Origin: CAYYNQ01 sp964473105
GTDB lineage: Bacteria > Sumerlaeota > Sumerlaeia > MVZB01
Direction of reading: 5' to 3'
Length of the DNA stretch: 64,000 nt
NCBI GenBank assembly: GCA_964473105.1
Contig: CAYYNQ010000048.1
Location: 1-64,000, forward strand
The notes beneath the pieces are model-generated. The model was not told the origin of the DNA. It saw nothing but the letters and a program-made list of their open reading frames with translations, and made no database searches. The position numbers and the translations under genes were made by a program. Positions 1 through 9,497 of the stretch are shown here, piece by piece; the stretch's first letter is position 1; the number at the start of each line of letters is the position of its first letter.

Positions 1-1
1 C

Positions 2-244
2 GTGCAGGAACTCATTCTTGCCACAAGTCCTAGTATCGATGGGGATGCCACTGCCCAGTATATAGCCGGCTGTCTCACAAACTCGGGAGTTCGGATATCA
101 AGAATCGCCCAGGGTGTCCCGGTAGGTTGTCATATCGACTATGCCGACGCAGGAACGCTCCGGTCGGCCCTGAAGGGACGGCGACCCTTTAGCGAAAGTG
201 ATACTTGGGCGGCAGATTCAGCAAAGCGATTGATGGGTGAATAA
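2..244 (+). CDS. recR: Recombination protein RecR, C-terminal part (5' end outside window)
   Basis: This is the C-terminal end of RecR, which works with RecF/RecO to load RecA on gapped DNA. The reading frame is already open at the window edge, so the gene is cut by the window rather than broken. The visible 80 residues match the end of the Toprim domain and the following strand segment: an ILATSPSIDGDATAQYIA stretch (family form ILATNPTxEGEATAxYLA), then ISRIAQGVPVG and a DYADAGTL segment before the terminal GRR. The zinc finger and helix-hairpin-helix parts lie upstream of the window. It converges on nth with a 61-base gap. The identity rests on strong family motifs; the start is not visible. 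Confidence 0.93.
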   Translation: MQELILATSPSIDGDATAQYIAGCLTNSGVRISRIAQGVPVGCHIDYADAGTLRSALKGRRPFSESDTWAADSAKRLMGE

Positions 245-246
245 TA

Positions 247-262
247 GGCTGGTCCGCCAGCC
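247..262. other. Short GC-rich inverted repeat between convergent recR and nth
   Basis: GGCTGG and CCAGCC form a perfect 6-bp stem around a TCCG loop, directly after the recR stop and before the nth stop. There is no T-tract on either side, so it is at best a weak bidirectional terminator or pause hairpin. Confidence 0.3.
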
Positions 263-305
263 ATCCTCATCTGACGTTAAGTCCCCAATTCATGACGGGG
301 TTCGT

Positions 306-983
306 CTATCTTGATGATTCAACCCCCACCCTGCGGCAGCAGGATTTGACCGGGCACTGTGAACACAACGGTGACACAGGTCTGCATATCTGCTGTCCGA
401 ATGCAACTAGCCAATCATTGATGGGAATCCAGTACTTTAACGGCAGTTTTCCACGCAAACGCCTTTCGGTTTCTTCCGGTGTCCGGGTCCGGACATACCC
501 CCATCGGTTCGGAATACGGTGAACATGGGTATCCACACAAATCCCAGGTTTATTAAATCCGCGCGTCATCACAAGATTAGCTGTTTTCCTTCCAACACCT
601 TTGATCCTCAGAAGATTTTCAATCGAATTCGGGACTGCCCCATTATAATCATCAATGAGCACTCGGCAGATTTCGATAATCAAAGATGACTTCGTGCGAT
701 AAAATCCAACAGGATAGATGGCCTTCTCAATCGCGCTCCTGCGCAAAAGAACCATCGATTCTGCCGTGCCTGCAAGCCTGAAGAGCTGATCTGCGGCGGT
801 GGCGGTTGTTTCGTCTTTGGTCCGAAGGCTCAAAATGGTAGCGATAAGAACACGGAACGGGTCTTGTCTGCGGCCGATTTCCGTCACGACAGGTCGAGGC
901 CACTTGCGACTGGCCTTCCTGATTCTCTCAAGGACTTTATCGACAGGAAATGCTCCAGCTGGCCTTGATGCTTTTGTTCCCAT
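306..983 (-). CDS. nth: Endonuclease III (DNA glycosylase/AP lyase)
   Basis: A bifunctional glycosylase/AP lyase that removes oxidised pyrimidines in base excision repair. The 225-residue protein has the helix-hairpin-helix and GPD loop: RIKGVGRKTANLV, where Lys133 matches the Schiff-base lysine, followed by the catalytic Asp151 in CVDTHVHRI. Four cysteines near the C-terminus (Cys200, 207, 210, 216) give the C-x6-C-x2-C-x5-C spacing of the 4Fe-4S cluster loop. The length is typical for the family. The ATG at 983 lies 47 bases beyond the uvrA stop on the same strand, so nth may be co-transcribed with uvrA as a small repair unit. All catalytic and cluster residues are present. Confidence 0.96.
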   Translation of the reverse strand: MGTKASRPAGAFPVDKVLERIRKASRKWPRPVVTEIGRRQDPFRVLIATILSLRTKDETTATAADQLFRLAGTAESMVLLRRSAIEKAIYPVGFYRTKSSLIIEICRVLIDDYNGAVPNSIENLLRIKGVGRKTANLVMTRGFNKPGICVDTHVHRIPNRWGYVRTRTPEETERRLRGKLPLKYWIPINDWLVAFGQQICRPVSPLCSQCPVKSCCRRVGVESSR

Positions 984-1030
984 GAGAATGATTGTCCCCG
1001 TTGATCATATTTCGCAACTAGCCGATATAC

Positions 1031-3955
1031 TCAGGTAAATCCAAGATGGCCCTTAAGTGCCCTGCCCGTATGGCTATCCTTTGCCTGCATGATTTCCTCT
1101 GGCGTACCCTCCGCAACGATCTCCCCCCCTGCATCACCGCCTTCCGGACCCAAGTCAATAATCCAGTCTGCGCATTTTATCACATCCAAATTGTGTTCGA
1201 TAATCACAACCGTATTTCCATCCTCAACCAAACGTTGAAGCATATCAACAAGTCGGAGGATATCCTCAAAGTGCAAGCCTGTCGTTGGTTCATCCAGAAT
1301 ATAAAGTGTTTTCCCGGTTGAACGTTTTCCCAATTCACGGCTGAGTTTGACTCGTTGAGCCTCCCCCCCGCTGAGGGTGGTTGCCGATTGGCCAAGGTGA
1401 ATATATCCAAGGCCTACACCACACAAAGTTTCCAAGCGTTGACGAAGCGGGGTGACGGCCTGAAAAAATTCCAGTGCCTCATCACAGGTCATCTCAAGAA
1501 CATCCGCGATTGATTTTCCCTTGTACAGAACCTCCAGGGTCTCCCGGTTGAATCGACTCCCACGACATACCTCACACTCCACGTAGACATCGGACAGGAA
1601 ATGCATTTCGATCTTGATCAATCCATCACCCCTGCACGATTCACACCGCCCCCCCTTCACATTGAAAGAAAACCGGCCCGGTCGGTAGCCACGAACTTGG
1701 GACTCAGGAAGCTTGGAAAACAGTTCCCTGATTGGCGAGTAAAGGCCGGTATAGGTTGCAGGATTGCTGCGGGGTGTCCGACCAATCGGTGACTGGTCGA
1801 CATCAACGACCTTATCTATATGATTTACACCACTTATGTCTCCATGACGACCGGGATCGATCGTAGAATGGTAAAAGTCCTTGGCCAATCTTCGGTACAA
1901 AATATCATTGATCAGCGTTGACTTCCCCGACCCGGAAACACCCGTAATACAGACGAATAATCCGAGTGGGATTCGAACATCCAGGTTCTTGAGATTATTA
2001 GCCGCTGCGGAATTGATAACCAACTCAAGGGCAGGTTCCGGTGACCGACGTATGGATGGGACCGGTATCCTCCGCCTTCCGGAAAGATAATCCGCCGTCA
2101 GCGACCTGCCCGACTTTTCGATCTCCCTGGGGGAGCCAGATGCGACCACTTCACCCCCCAGGTGTCCGGCGCCAGGACCAAGGTCAACGACATAATCCGC
2201 CGCTCGAATGGTCGATTCATCGTGTTCAACGACAATTAAGGTGTTCCCCATGTCCCGCAGGTGTTTCAACATCCTTAATAGTCGATCATGATCACGGTGA
2301 TGCAGCCCTATACTAGGTTCATCCAGAATATAGAGAACGCCCACAAGTTGGGAACCAATTTGCGTTGCAAGACGAATTCTCTGTCCTTCACCTCCGGACA
2401 GGGTCGCGGATGGCCGGTCCAAAGCAAGGTAATTCAGGCCCACATTACTGAGGAACTGCAATCGCTCCCTGATTTCCTTCAGAACTTGGTCGCCAACTGA
2501 TAGTTCCTTTGCCGTCCAGCGTGTTTTCTCCAGAAATATCAGGGCTTCATCAACGGTTTTTTTACAAAATTCGCTGATATTATGCGACCGGAGAGTAACC
2601 GCCAAACTTTGAGTCTTCAACCGCATACCTTCGCAGCCTTCACAGGACTTGTCGGCATAGTAAACCTTCAATTTGTCGCGAATCTCATCACTACTGGTTT
2701 CCTTCATACGTCTGCGGATGCGTGGAATGATCCCTTCCCAAGTAGTTTTTGATTCGAATCGTGTTCCACGCTTGGATGCGTAACGGATATGGAATTTCTT
2801 GGGACCCGATCCATATAGAATCAGTTTCTTTTCCTTCTCCGGCAAGTCCCTCCATGGGATATCGACGTTGATCTTGAAGTATTCGAGAACGGATTGTATG
2901 TGCTGACGGCCCCAGGAACCACCTCGTTCATGAATATCCTCATCATTTCCCGGATTAGCTTCGTCCCCGAAATATCCCCGCCAAGCGTATACCGCCCCCT
3001 CACGTATGGACATGGATGAATCCGGGATTAACCGGTTCAGATCGACCTCTTGGGATCGCCCCAATCCATTGCACTTCTGACAGGCTCCGAATGGGTTGTT
3101 AAATGAAAACATCCGCGGCGATAATTCCACAATTTGAGGCCCATGTTCAGGACAAGCCATCGACTCGCTAAAGACCCATTCCCTGCCAACTGGATCTTTA
3201 CCCCGCATCTCCTTGTCAAATCTCTCAATTACGACCAATCCATCAGCCTTGCCCAATGCGATTTCCACCGAATCAGTCAACCGCTGGCGAATCTTCGGCG
3301 TAATAACCAGACGATCAATGACAACCGAAATATCATGCCTGTTACGCTTATTCAGCCGGATCACCTCCGATCCAAGCTCACGATATTCCCCATCGACCTT
3401 CACGCGTAGGTAACCTTCACGTTCAGCCCTTTCGAATACCTGCTTATATTCACCCTTTCGCCCCCTTACCAAGGGCGCCATAAGAAATATCCGCGTTCCA
3501 TTTGGCCATTGCATAACTGAATCGACAATTTCCTGTACAGTCTGTCGCTCAAGGTCCTTCCCGCACTCTGGACAGTGGGGCTGACCCAAATTCGCGAAGA
3601 GGACCCTTAGGTAGTCATAGATTTCAGTGATGGTCCCAACCGTAGATCTAGGGTTTTTACTGACGGTTTTTTGCTCAATCGAAATGGCCGGTGACAGTCC
3701 ATCGATTTGTTCTACCCGAGGTTTTTGCATCTGGTCCAGAAACTGGCGTGCATAGGAGGAGAGGGACTCGACATAGCGACGCTGGCCTTCGGCATAAATG
3801 GTATCAAACGCCAGGGAACTTTTTCCAGAACCAGAGAGGCCTGTAATCACGACCAAGCTATCACGAGGCAATGTCACATTGATATGCCTGAGGTTATGCT
3901 CCGATGCACCGATGACCACAATCTGACCTTGTTGCCGGTTTTTTTTACAGATCAT
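1031..3955 (-). CDS. uvrA: Excinuclease ABC subunit A
   Basis: The damage-recognition ATPase of nucleotide excision repair, which loads UvrB at lesions. The 974-residue protein shows both ABC halves: Walker A GLSGSGKSSLAF at about residue 39, signature LSGGEGQRIRLA near 518 with YILDEPSIGL after it, second Walker A GVSGSGKST near 672, and LSGGEAQRVKLS near 862 with YILDEPTTGLH. The cysteine pairs CxxC around residues 773-800 (RCESCRGDG and VECEVCRGS) form the C-terminal zinc module, and a CPECG pair lies near residue 130. The length is slightly above the usual 940. The gene is followed by nth on the same strand. I saw no obvious SOS box upstream. It appears intact. Confidence 0.98.
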   Translation of the reverse strand: MICKKNRQQGQIVVIGASEHNLRHINVTLPRDSLVVITGLSGSGKSSLAFDTIYAEGQRRYVESLSSYARQFLDQMQKPRVEQIDGLSPAISIEQKTVSKNPRSTVGTITEIYDYLRVLFANLGQPHCPECGKDLERQTVQEIVDSVMQWPNGTRIFLMAPLVRGRKGEYKQVFERAEREGYLRVKVDGEYRELGSEVIRLNKRNRHDISVVIDRLVITPKIRQRLTDSVEIALGKADGLVVIERFDKEMRGKDPVGREWVFSESMACPEHGPQIVELSPRMFSFNNPFGACQKCNGLGRSQEVDLNRLIPDSSMSIREGAVYAWRGYFGDEANPGNDEDIHERGGSWGRQHIQSVLEYFKINVDIPWRDLPEKEKKLILYGSGPKKFHIRYASKRGTRFESKTTWEGIIPRIRRRMKETSSDEIRDKLKVYYADKSCEGCEGMRLKTQSLAVTLRSHNISEFCKKTVDEALIFLEKTRWTAKELSVGDQVLKEIRERLQFLSNVGLNYLALDRPSATLSGGEGQRIRLATQIGSQLVGVLYILDEPSIGLHHRDHDRLLRMLKHLRDMGNTLIVVEHDESTIRAADYVVDLGPGAGHLGGEVVASGSPREIEKSGRSLTADYLSGRRRIPVPSIRRSPEPALELVINSAAANNLKNLDVRIPLGLFVCITGVSGSGKSTLINDILYRRLAKDFYHSTIDPGRHGDISGVNHIDKVVDVDQSPIGRTPRSNPATYTGLYSPIRELFSKLPESQVRGYRPGRFSFNVKGGRCESCRGDGLIKIEMHFLSDVYVECEVCRGSRFNRETLEVLYKGKSIADVLEMTCDEALEFFQAVTPLRQRLETLCGVGLGYIHLGQSATTLSGGEAQRVKLSRELGKRSTGKTLYILDEPTTGLHFEDILRLVDMLQRLVEDGNTVVIIEHNLDVIKCADWIIDLGPEGGDAGGEIVAEGTPEEIMQAKDSHTGRALKGHLGFT

Positions 3956-4156
3956 GGGCTAAATGGAACCTGAATCCTGAAACGGGAAGATATTCTGCGC
4001 CGGTCCACAACGGACAGGACCACAAGCCCGTGGAATGAAGCATTTCATGCTCAGAACGGGACCATGCTGCGGCCGGTGAGACCGTTTTAAAACCGACACT
4101 ACCCCATTTATAAACATTAAAAACAGCCCGTGTCGAGATATGATAAAGGATAGGTC

Positions 4157-4186
4157 TTGTCATGTCTTTTATGTCCCGTGTATAAT
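4157..4186 (+). promoter_or_regulatory. Sigma70-type promoter for yqeK-rsfS
   Basis: TTGTCA (4157-4162) and a perfect TATAAT (4181-4186) are separated by 18 bases. This would start transcription near 4193, just upstream of the yqeK reading frame and pointing away from the divergent uvrA. It is a prediction from sequence pattern only. Confidence 0.55.
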
Positions 4187-4207
4187 CCCAAGTAATCGGG
4201 GGATAAC

Positions 4208-4909
4208 TTGGTCACATACTTGCTTGTCCCATTGGCGAGTGATTCCCCGTCCTCCGGTTTCACCCTGAGTTTTCCGCTGGATGGACTTCAGAAAATTATC
4301 AACGGAACTAAAATCCAAGTCGTTATTGACCGTGTCAGGACATCGATGTCTTCCCGCAGATTCCTGCATACTCTGGGAGTGATGCACACATTGAATACCC
4401 TTGCAAATATACATGGCCTGTGCCCCATCAAGGCAACATTGGTTTCGCTACTCCATGATCTATCCAAGGAAATCGAGCCCAGCCGAATCAGATCAGACCT
4501 GCGACAAAGAAACCTTGATATCCCGAAAGATGATCTTGATTACCCCAAGGTCTGGCATGGCTACCATGCTTCCGTCGTTGCCAGGCAGGAAATGGGGATC
4601 ACAGACCCCGATATTCTGGAAGCGGTTGCACTGCATACAACAGCAGATGCCACGGTCTGTCCCATGACACGGGCGATATATGTCGCAGACTTCTGTGAAC
4701 CGGGTCGAACGGTCGACAGTGCAAACGATATTCTGGGGCAAGCAAAGAGGAATCTTGACCAGGGTTTTCGTGAAGCCCTCCTGAAAAAGACCGGTTATAT
4801 GACGAATCTCAAAAAGTTGACTCTAAGCCCACGAACACATCGAGCCGTTGAGACGTGGCTGCCGTGTAATTTGGACCCCACAGCCAAGGATCCCATACCG
4901 GAAGGTTGA
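4208..4909 (+). CDS. yqeK: YqeK-like HD-domain hydrolase (symmetrical Ap4A hydrolase family)
   Basis: An HD-domain metal-dependent hydrolase of the YqeK type; family members cleave diadenosine tetraphosphate symmetrically. The family pattern is clear: RRFLHTLGVMHT near residue 50, the HD pair in SLLHDLSKEI, WHGYHASVVA with the further metal-site histidines, and AVALHTT near residue 145. Its position directly before rsfS matches the common nadD-yqeK-rsfS order, but no nadD precedes it here; uvrA runs divergently instead. The longest frame opens at a TTG (4208) soon after the predicted promoter and gives an N-terminal extension of roughly 30 residues compared with typical members (about 190 residues). 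The true start could be further in, with a non-ATG codon, or at the ATG at 4346. The function is well supported; the start is not. Confidence 0.85.
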   Translation: MVTYLLVPLASDSPSSGFTLSFPLDGLQKIINGTKIQVVIDRVRTSMSSRRFLHTLGVMHTLNTLANIHGLCPIKATLVSLLHDLSKEIEPSRIRSDLRQRNLDIPKDDLDYPKVWHGYHASVVARQEMGITDPDILEAVALHTTADATVCPMTRAIYVADFCEPGRTVDSANDILGQAKRNLDQGFREALLKKTGYMTNLKKLTLSPRTHRAVETWLPCNLDPTAKDPIPEG

Positions 4910-4941
4910 GGCCTGGAATTACCCAATGGAGGTTTGACGTC

Positions 4942-5358
4942 TTGATTGAATATTCTGGATCCAACTTGAATACAATTGAAGACAAGATATGCCGTATTGC
5001 CGAAATTGCCGATAATGCCAAGGGAGGATCCATCACTGCTTTAGACCTGCGTGGAATTTGTGATTTTACCGATGCCTTCGTAATCATCACGGCAACTTCC
5101 AATACACACATAAATTCCATGATGATGATAATCGATAAGAAAATACGGAAATATGGAATCCGCCCGATCAATAAGCCCGACCTGAATTCGGGCCGCTGGG
5201 GACTAATCGATTATTCCGATATCATTGTTCATCTGTTTGAATCCGAAACCCGAAAGTTCTACGCCCTGGAAAACCTCTGGGGCGATGCCCCAAGACTGGA
5301 ATGGGAAAAAATAGCGGTAATCAAGAATAGCCCAAAAGGCAGCCGGGCACCCGTCTGA
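4942..5358 (+). CDS. rsfS: Ribosomal silencing factor RsfS
   Basis: RsfS binds ribosomal protein uL14 and blocks joining of the 50S and 30S subunits when nutrients are scarce. The sequence carries the family core: ALDLRGICDFTDAFVI, then TATSNTHINSM, and GRWGLIDYSDIIVHLF followed by RKFYALENLWGDAP at the C-terminus. I choose the TTG at 4942 because GGAGG (4928-4932) sits 9 bases before it, giving 138 residues. An in-frame TTG at 4906 overlapping the yqeK stop has no such site. It is the second gene of the yqeK-rsfS unit and probably shares the promoter at 4157-4186. Confidence 0.93.
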   Translation: MIEYSGSNLNTIEDKICRIAEIADNAKGGSITALDLRGICDFTDAFVIITATSNTHINSMMMIIDKKIRKYGIRPINKPDLNSGRWGLIDYSDIIVHLFESETRKFYALENLWGDAPRLEWEKIAVIKNSPKGSRAPV

Positions 5359-5489
5359 TCCGGGCTGACGTAAATCATCCATTGGCTGCAAATAGACCTC
5401 AAACAGGCTTCCAAAATCTGGTCATCCATTTTATCCGTGTATAGCTCAACAGTGTCCTGTATAATGCCGGGCCTTCTGAATGTGTCCTA

Positions 5490-6941
5490 TTGATACATGA
5501 TAACTTATTCATAACCTTGAAGCCTCAAAACAGCATGACACCTAAAGTTCCACATCAGGAAGACCCGTCCGTTAGGCCTTATCTGGATTATGACCGGGCT
5601 TCCAGGCTACTCGGGCCGAACACTCGCATAATGCAGATCGAATCTGGCCCCGAAGGCGGCATTTTTTACCAGTTCGAGAAAAAGAGCCCACGCTTTTTGA
5701 ACCTTTCTCAAAATTTAAGGTTGAACCACTTCCTTATGATTGACATGCCGAAGTTGACTGTGTTTCTCCACCCGGAAACCGGTCATCTTCGGGCAATCAG
5801 CGCATGGCTGGGATCTGGAGGCCGTGTCCTCCTGTTTGGGGAAAACTGGGGAACCTGGGTTGACGCCAATGGGGAAAAATACAGCAACTCGAACATACCC
5901 GGTCTCATCCGGCAGTGGCGGGCCCCTGTCATGATCAACGAGACACAAAGCCTGATCACAATGGAGTTCCGAGTTAACCCCTACGATCCGTCAAATTTCA
6001 CGAATCTTGCCGCACAAGCATTCCGCAACGGAAAAAATCGTCATGTTGTAAACCTCATGTACCGATATCCGTCAGGCCATTTTGTGACATCCCGAATTGT
6101 AGTGCACGAGCGAAAGACTAATCACCTGCTATTTATATCCGATGTTGACAAGTTTCCACTGACCCTACCCCCGTCAACGTACATCGGAAGTTCAAAGGTC
6201 ACTGTTGAAGCGAAATCAACTATAAAATCAAAATCCAGTGGACGGCATCCACACCTAGATATACAGGACACCACGATCCCCAAGCCACCACCTGAAACTT
6301 CACGGCCACGACAAGGAAAGCATCCATACCAAAGTGGAAATGCCCGTACGGATTGCTCACCTGTTGCTGATAATCCACCACCACTGACGACACACCTTCC
6401 AACTCATGAACTATTGTCGGTTCTGACAACGGAAAAAACCCCCGACCGCCAATGGCTTATCATCGAACCGAACCTGATCCAGGGAAAACCTGAACGTACA
6501 TATCCCCTGATCATAAATTATCCCGAGATCATAGAGGAACGCACCCAAGACTGGCCTCCGAACCGTCTGGCACTTGCATTCTCTCATCAACCCGGCAGTA
6601 TTCTGATCGAATTGATGTCCCGCTGGATGAACCACCAAGTCCTAGCTGTCGCCGACGGGAATCCTGAAGAGATTGTCATTCTGGATTGGCTTCGAGAGAG
6701 AGAAATAGGAAGACTTATGTTGTTGGAACTTAGCGATGTACCGGCCACGCCCAATGAGGCTGCGATGATCCTGAACGTGGCCCGCGAGGCAGAATCCCAA
6801 ATCGTCCGGAAAACCTGGCGGCTCCTTCTCAGCTTCATTAATGCGGACGTAGGGCGAAGCGAGGAACGACCGATACACCGAAAGAAGGATGAGATAGCCA
6901 AACACCTTCAGATCGCAAAGAATATTATGATGAAAAACTGA
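5490..6941 (+). CDS. Hypothetical protein, no recognised family
   Basis: I do not recognise this protein. The frame encodes up to 483 residues from a TTG at 5490, or 468 from the ATG at 5535; neither has a good ribosome site. No signal peptide or membrane segment is visible, so it is probably cytoplasmic. Residues about 30-240 look like a mixed alpha/beta domain, with short hydrophobic strands such as LTVFLHPETGHLRAISAWL. Then comes a proline- and serine-rich linker (about 240-310), then a second domain with VLAVADGNPEEIVILDWLRE and a helical, arginine-rich C-terminus. A TATAAT at 5460-5465 may be its -10 box. It stands alone: rsfS ends 131 bases upstream, and the next gene converges on it. 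The two-domain-plus-linker layout suggests a real protein, since no stop interrupts 1.45 kb. Confidence 0.7.
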   Translation: MIHDNLFITLKPQNSMTPKVPHQEDPSVRPYLDYDRASRLLGPNTRIMQIESGPEGGIFYQFEKKSPRFLNLSQNLRLNHFLMIDMPKLTVFLHPETGHLRAISAWLGSGGRVLLFGENWGTWVDANGEKYSNSNIPGLIRQWRAPVMINETQSLITMEFRVNPYDPSNFTNLAAQAFRNGKNRHVVNLMYRYPSGHFVTSRIVVHERKTNHLLFISDVDKFPLTLPPSTYIGSSKVTVEAKSTIKSKSSGRHPHLDIQDTTIPKPPPETSRPRQGKHPYQSGNARTDCSPVADNPPPLTTHLPTHELLSVLTTEKTPDRQWLIIEPNLIQGKPERTYPLIINYPEIIEERTQDWPPNRLALAFSHQPGSILIELMSRWMNHQVLAVADGNPEEIVILDWLREREIGRLMLLELSDVPATPNEAAMILNVAREAESQIVRKTWRLLLSFINADVGRSEERPIHRKKDEIAKHLQIAKNIMMKN

Positions 6942-6972
6942 GTGTATTGTTTGATACGACATTGAGTGCCCG

Positions 6973-7932
6973 TTACCGGGGAAAGATCTGCCATGGGATC
7001 TCTCCCATTGACTCGAGAACTCTCGGCCAGTAGGCTGCCAAGCCGACTGAGGGACAACCACAGCAACACACGAGAATAATCAATGGACCTGCAATCAGGG
7101 TCATCATGACACGCCAGGTGTCAGTCTCGTGCATTTCTCTTAGACCATAGAATAAGATTATTGGAAGCCAGAAGACACAGGCTATTAGCTGGCCACAGAA
7201 AGGAATCATTGCGATGATCGCTGCCGCTCCCATCGCATAGGCAAATACACGGAATGTCGCCTCAAATGAGGTACGCGTCCCTCCGAACATAGACAAGAAC
7301 CCATGACCCAAAAGAGCATAGATGAAAACCTTGAAGAAGCAGCCCACAAGAGCCCCGCCGATTGATGTGATACTAAACGGATTTACTTCAGAAAGTGCCT
7401 TCTCAATTTCACTCATTGCCCTCATCATGTCCTGACGTGACTGCTCATCAGTGGCCATATCATAAAACATCATGTTGATGTCTTCCATCTGGGTTTGCAG
7501 GGCAGGTAGCAATAACATGATGTAAAGGGAAGTAACAACATAAGACAACATAGTCAGCATGACATAAAAACCAAGCGGCTTTCCCAAACTGCCTTCCCGG
7601 ATGGCATGACGAAAGGTGACTCCTGGCGAGAAAAGAACCTCCTTGACGGTCATATAAAAGGCCCTGAAGAACCCGATCTGCCCGACCCATTCCCAGGCGG
7701 GACCATCCCTCACGTCGTTAGGGCGCGGAGACGTAGCACCCGATGACGAAATATCCGGATTGGATGGATCGAATTCCAGAGGCGGAAGGACACCCAATCT
7801 GGAATCTAATCCCTTACCCATATCATGATGATGAAGGCCCGCTCCCTGCTGATAAGCTCCCTCGCCATGATTCTCGGATTCCGGCTCGGGTGGCCTGCCC
7901 GAATCATGTTCTGGACCGTGAAAACTGGGCAT
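6973..7932 (-). CDS. Yip1-type integral membrane protein
   Basis: A polytopic membrane protein with a Yip1-like domain. Such proteins are poorly defined in bacteria. After a hydrophilic N-terminal region of about 100 residues rich in His, Pro and Gly, a FYMTVKEVLFSPGVTF segment (the typical Yip1 entry) is followed by about five hydrophobic segments, for example FYVMLTMLSYVVTSLYIMLL, VGCFFKVFIYALLGHGFL and FAYAMGAAAIIAMIPFCG, and a C-terminal VMMTLIAGPLIILVCCC helix. I prefer the ATG at 7932 because GGGAG lies about 8 bases before it, giving 319 residues; an upstream in-frame start at 8013 lacks a site. It converges with the unknown gene before it and is divergent from argC. No substrate can be inferred. 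Confidence 0.78.
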   Translation of the reverse strand: MPSFHGPEHDSGRPPEPESENHGEGAYQQGAGLHHHDMGKGLDSRLGVLPPLEFDPSNPDISSSGATSPRPNDVRDGPAWEWVGQIGFFRAFYMTVKEVLFSPGVTFRHAIREGSLGKPLGFYVMLTMLSYVVTSLYIMLLLPALQTQMEDINMMFYDMATDEQSRQDMMRAMSEIEKALSEVNPFSITSIGGALVGCFFKVFIYALLGHGFLSMFGGTRTSFEATFRVFAYAMGAAAIIAMIPFCGQLIACVFWLPIILFYGLREMHETDTWRVMMTLIAGPLIILVCCCGCPSVGLAAYWPRVLESMGEIPWQIFPR

Positions 7933-8116
7933 GGAACTTCTCCCTGCAGGCGACCTCATCCTGACTCGAATCCCGGCTGGTCGACAAAAAACACCTTGCA
8001 CGAGGCACCGCAAACTGTCAAATCACGAAACATCCGGTTTTTAATCGTGCATCAACCCCAAAAACCACATAATATGAACGTGTTTTGAAGATCATTCTAC
8101 ATGAAAGGTCATGATC

Positions 8117-9148
8117 ATGATTAAGGTGGGTATCATCGGGGCCAAGGGTTATACGGCGGGTGAACTTCTCGTCCACCTCTCAAGGCACCCCGAAATGACA
8201 GTCACCTCGTTGATGGCCCGTGTCGATTCTCCTGAGCCGGTTGAAAAGTATCATCCACACTTGCGGGGAAGTCTAGACCTGTCTATTGAACCCGTCGGAC
8301 TGGATCAACTCAACGACCGCTGCAATTCTGTATTTTTAGCCCTTCCGCATACCATCGCCCACCAATATATGCCCAAGTTGGTCGAAATGGGCTTGAAGGT
8401 CATCGACCTGTCGGCTGATTTTCGGTTTGATTCTGTTAAACTTTACGAGTCAACCTACGGAATCAAGCACCTCGCCCCGGAACTGAATTCTACAATACCC
8501 TATGCGTTGCCCGAGTTATTTCGAGATAATATCACAAATGCACGGGCCCTCGCATGCCCAGGATGCTACCCAACCAGCGTGCTGCTTGCGCTGGCACCGC
8601 TAATGAGCCATGAAAACGTTCTGGATCTTGATCATATCGTAATCAATTCACTTTCTGGAATATCCGGTGCTGGCCGTGCACCGAATGATCACTTTCACTT
8701 CCCCAATTGCAATGAGTCCGTCAAGGCCTATGAAGTGGGAGAACACAGGCACCGCCCGGAAATTGAGGAAAAACTTTCATGTCTGGCAAGTCGTCCCATT
8801 CGGCTGACGTTCACTCCGCACCTGGTTCCGGTGACACGTGGCATCCACACGACCATCAGTATCAGGTGTAAAGAAAATCCGACAACAGAGCAGTTGGGCT
8901 CCTGGTATGCCTCGGCCTACGAACAGGAGATCTTCGTCCGGACGCTGCCCCCGGACGAAATGCCGACAATGGCCGCTGTCAACGGGACTAATTTTTGTGA
9001 CATCTGCTGGAAATTCGATCCGCATCACCAGATGCTGATCATCTGCTCATCGCTGGACAACCTCGGCAAAGGTGCCAGTTCACAGGCAATCCAGTCATCC
9101 AATATCCTGCATGATCTCCCTGAAACAATGGGACTGCTCCACGAATAA
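8117..9148 (+). CDS. argC: N-acetyl-gamma-glutamyl-phosphate reductase
   Basis: This enzyme catalyses the NADPH-dependent reduction of N-acetylglutamyl phosphate to the semialdehyde, the third step of arginine synthesis. The N-terminal Rossmann motif VGIIGAKGYTAGEL, the active-site cysteine in ACPGCYPTSV (about residue 150), SGISGAGR, and the substrate loop with its histidine in FTPHLVPVTRGIH are all present. The protein is about 343 residues, normal for the type 1 family. Two in-frame ATGs (8111 and 8117) are possible; AAAGG at 8103 is better spaced for 8117. No other arginine gene is nearby, so it stands as a single gene here and converges with the LarA operon. Confidence 0.96.
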   Translation: MIKVGIIGAKGYTAGELLVHLSRHPEMTVTSLMARVDSPEPVEKYHPHLRGSLDLSIEPVGLDQLNDRCNSVFLALPHTIAHQYMPKLVEMGLKVIDLSADFRFDSVKLYESTYGIKHLAPELNSTIPYALPELFRDNITNARALACPGCYPTSVLLALAPLMSHENVLDLDHIVINSLSGISGAGRAPNDHFHFPNCNESVKAYEVGEHRHRPEIEEKLSCLASRPIRLTFTPHLVPVTRGIHTTISIRCKENPTTEQLGSWYASAYEQEIFVRTLPPDEMPTMAAVNGTNFCDICWKFDPHHQMLIICSSLDNLGKGASSQAIQSSNILHDLPETMGLLHE

Positions 9149-9497
9149 CCCGTAGCACTTCAATATCTCGGAACAGGTACTTGTCATGAATATAACCTCG
9201 TCCAGATCTGGTTCAGATTTTGAAACCGGTCATAACGCTCGATCCCCCCACAATCAATATGGTAGTGACAGTCAATGATGGGTAGATCTAAGACATAGTC
9301 GTGACGCGGAATCATGGAAGTATCACGCCGAAAATATAGTCATCGGTAATATAAGATTGTTTGAGGGAGGGTGCGTCATCGTCATCAACCGGGCAATGGA
9401 TCTCTGCTGTAAATACATTGTTGGTCTTCGGGGATTCATCCCTGATCCTATGTCGATCGCCGTATTCACACCCAGGTTTGAGCCCAATTCGCTGTCC
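9149..9497. other. Intergenic gap between convergent argC and larA-like genes
   Basis: This stretch holds no coding frame with family features. A perfect 10-base palindrome CCAGATCTGG lies near 9203, but no hairpin followed by a T-tract is apparent. I see nothing else to annotate. Confidence 0.5.
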
